Below, one piece after another: positions 63,526 through 64,000 of a DNA stretch of 64,000 bases. The notes below the pieces were generated by a model. That model did no database searches. It was not told the DNA's origin and was given only the letters and a program-made list of their open reading frames with translations. The DNA is taken from the NCBI GenBank assembly GCA_036850595.1, contig CM072154.1:10981330-11045329 (forward strand), read 5' to 3'. Every line of letters begins with the position of its first letter. Position 1 is the first letter of the stretch. The position numbers were made by a program, and so were the translations under genes. This DNA is from Rhyacichthys aspro (lineage: Eukaryota > Chordata > Actinopteri > Gobiiformes > Rhyacichthyidae).

Positions 63526-64000
63526 TTTATATGTCTTACAGTGCCATCTACAGAACAACCAGTGTACTGTAGAGTAGACGATCCATAAATGAAGCAATTA
63601 GCAAACTATACAGACCAGACCAGACAAAATGACGAACATTGTTGAGACTTTAATTAAAAAAATCATAATAAAAAAAAATACTATTTTTGTATTCAAGATT
63701 TACTGACTTCAACTTTTTAATTGCATCCCAATAAATAAAAAGTGAGTTTTAACAACTTACAACTATGGTGTATTAAAGCAACACATTGTAGCTACTGTAA
63801 AAATTCATTGAAAAAATTTCCTCAAGGTCATTCTGAAGGTTAGTTAACATTTGAAAGTAATAATATGCCCTATGCAAGCTCTCCACGTTCCACTATAACA
63901 CACACACACACACACATACATATATGCAGTACATTTAACACATACAAATCACACCAAAATAAAAATCAAAACTTTCCACACATCTATAATGCATGATTAA
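63526..64000. other. AT-rich 3' flank with (CA)n tract
   Basis: No gene is seen. A (CA)n microsatellite lies at about 63899-63917. The motif ttaaagcaacacattgtagc near 63774 resembles the end of the MITE in the dnmt3b intron but has no partner inside this window. Confidence 0.5.

Overview
This is a vertebrate nuclear window, almost certainly from a teleost. The genes are interrupted by GT-AG introns, and the orthologues, short introns, fish-type SINE/MITE repeats and microsatellites all fit a ray-finned fish. Seven protein-coding genes and one tRNA gene can be built exon by exon.

Layout: (1) adrm1 (proteasome ubiquitin receptor Rpn13), minus, 629-3420. (2) osbpl2 (oxysterol-binding-protein-related lipid transfer protein), minus, 5579-8569. 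(3) A microsatellite-rich gap, then an MTCL/SOGA-family microtubule cross-linker (MTCL2/SOGA1-like), plus, 10563-17623. (4) A small two-exon gene carrying the SFxxVMKLVQEGKxxPG and KPWE motifs of PEX39/C6orf226, plus, 18968-19488. (5) A DNA methyltransferase of the DNMT3B type, minus, 20818-29439, convergent with pex39. (6) A gene-poor stretch, 30.7-41.5 kb, with a TIR-flanked element, a LINE relic and a hAT MITE. (7) nol4l, plus, 41741-54828, with a 6.4 kb first intron, a candidate internal promoter and a long 3' UTR. (8) ppdpf, minus, 61147-61789, and tRNA-Glu(CTC) at 63454-63525.

The most unusual object is the dnmt3b-type gene. Its first three coding exons encode an EB1/MAPRE-type calponin-homology domain. 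A single 1718-bp exon then encodes 572 residues laid out like a complete hAT-type transposase: N-terminal C2H2 zinc finger, degenerate RNase-H-like core and C-terminal hAT dimerisation motif. This is spliced in phase to PWWP, ADD and an intact cytosine-5 methyltransferase domain. The predicted protein is 1423 aa. I recall a CH domain being reported in some zebrafish Dnmt3b-type proteins. I do not recall a description of the transposase-derived middle, so this is my candidate for an undescribed system: a microtubule-type module plus a domesticated transposase on a de novo methyltransferase.

Other signals worth a look are a near-perfect 29-bp stem hairpin in a nol4l intron, a set of RFX X-box palindromes around nol4l, a candidate second nol4l promoter, and MITE and SINE copies that fill dnmt3b introns. 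In human, the orthologues of adrm1, osbpl2, ppdpf, mtcl2, dnmt3b and nol4l all lie on 20q, but at separated bands. Here they are compressed into 64 kb, with pex39 (human chromosome 6) inserted.
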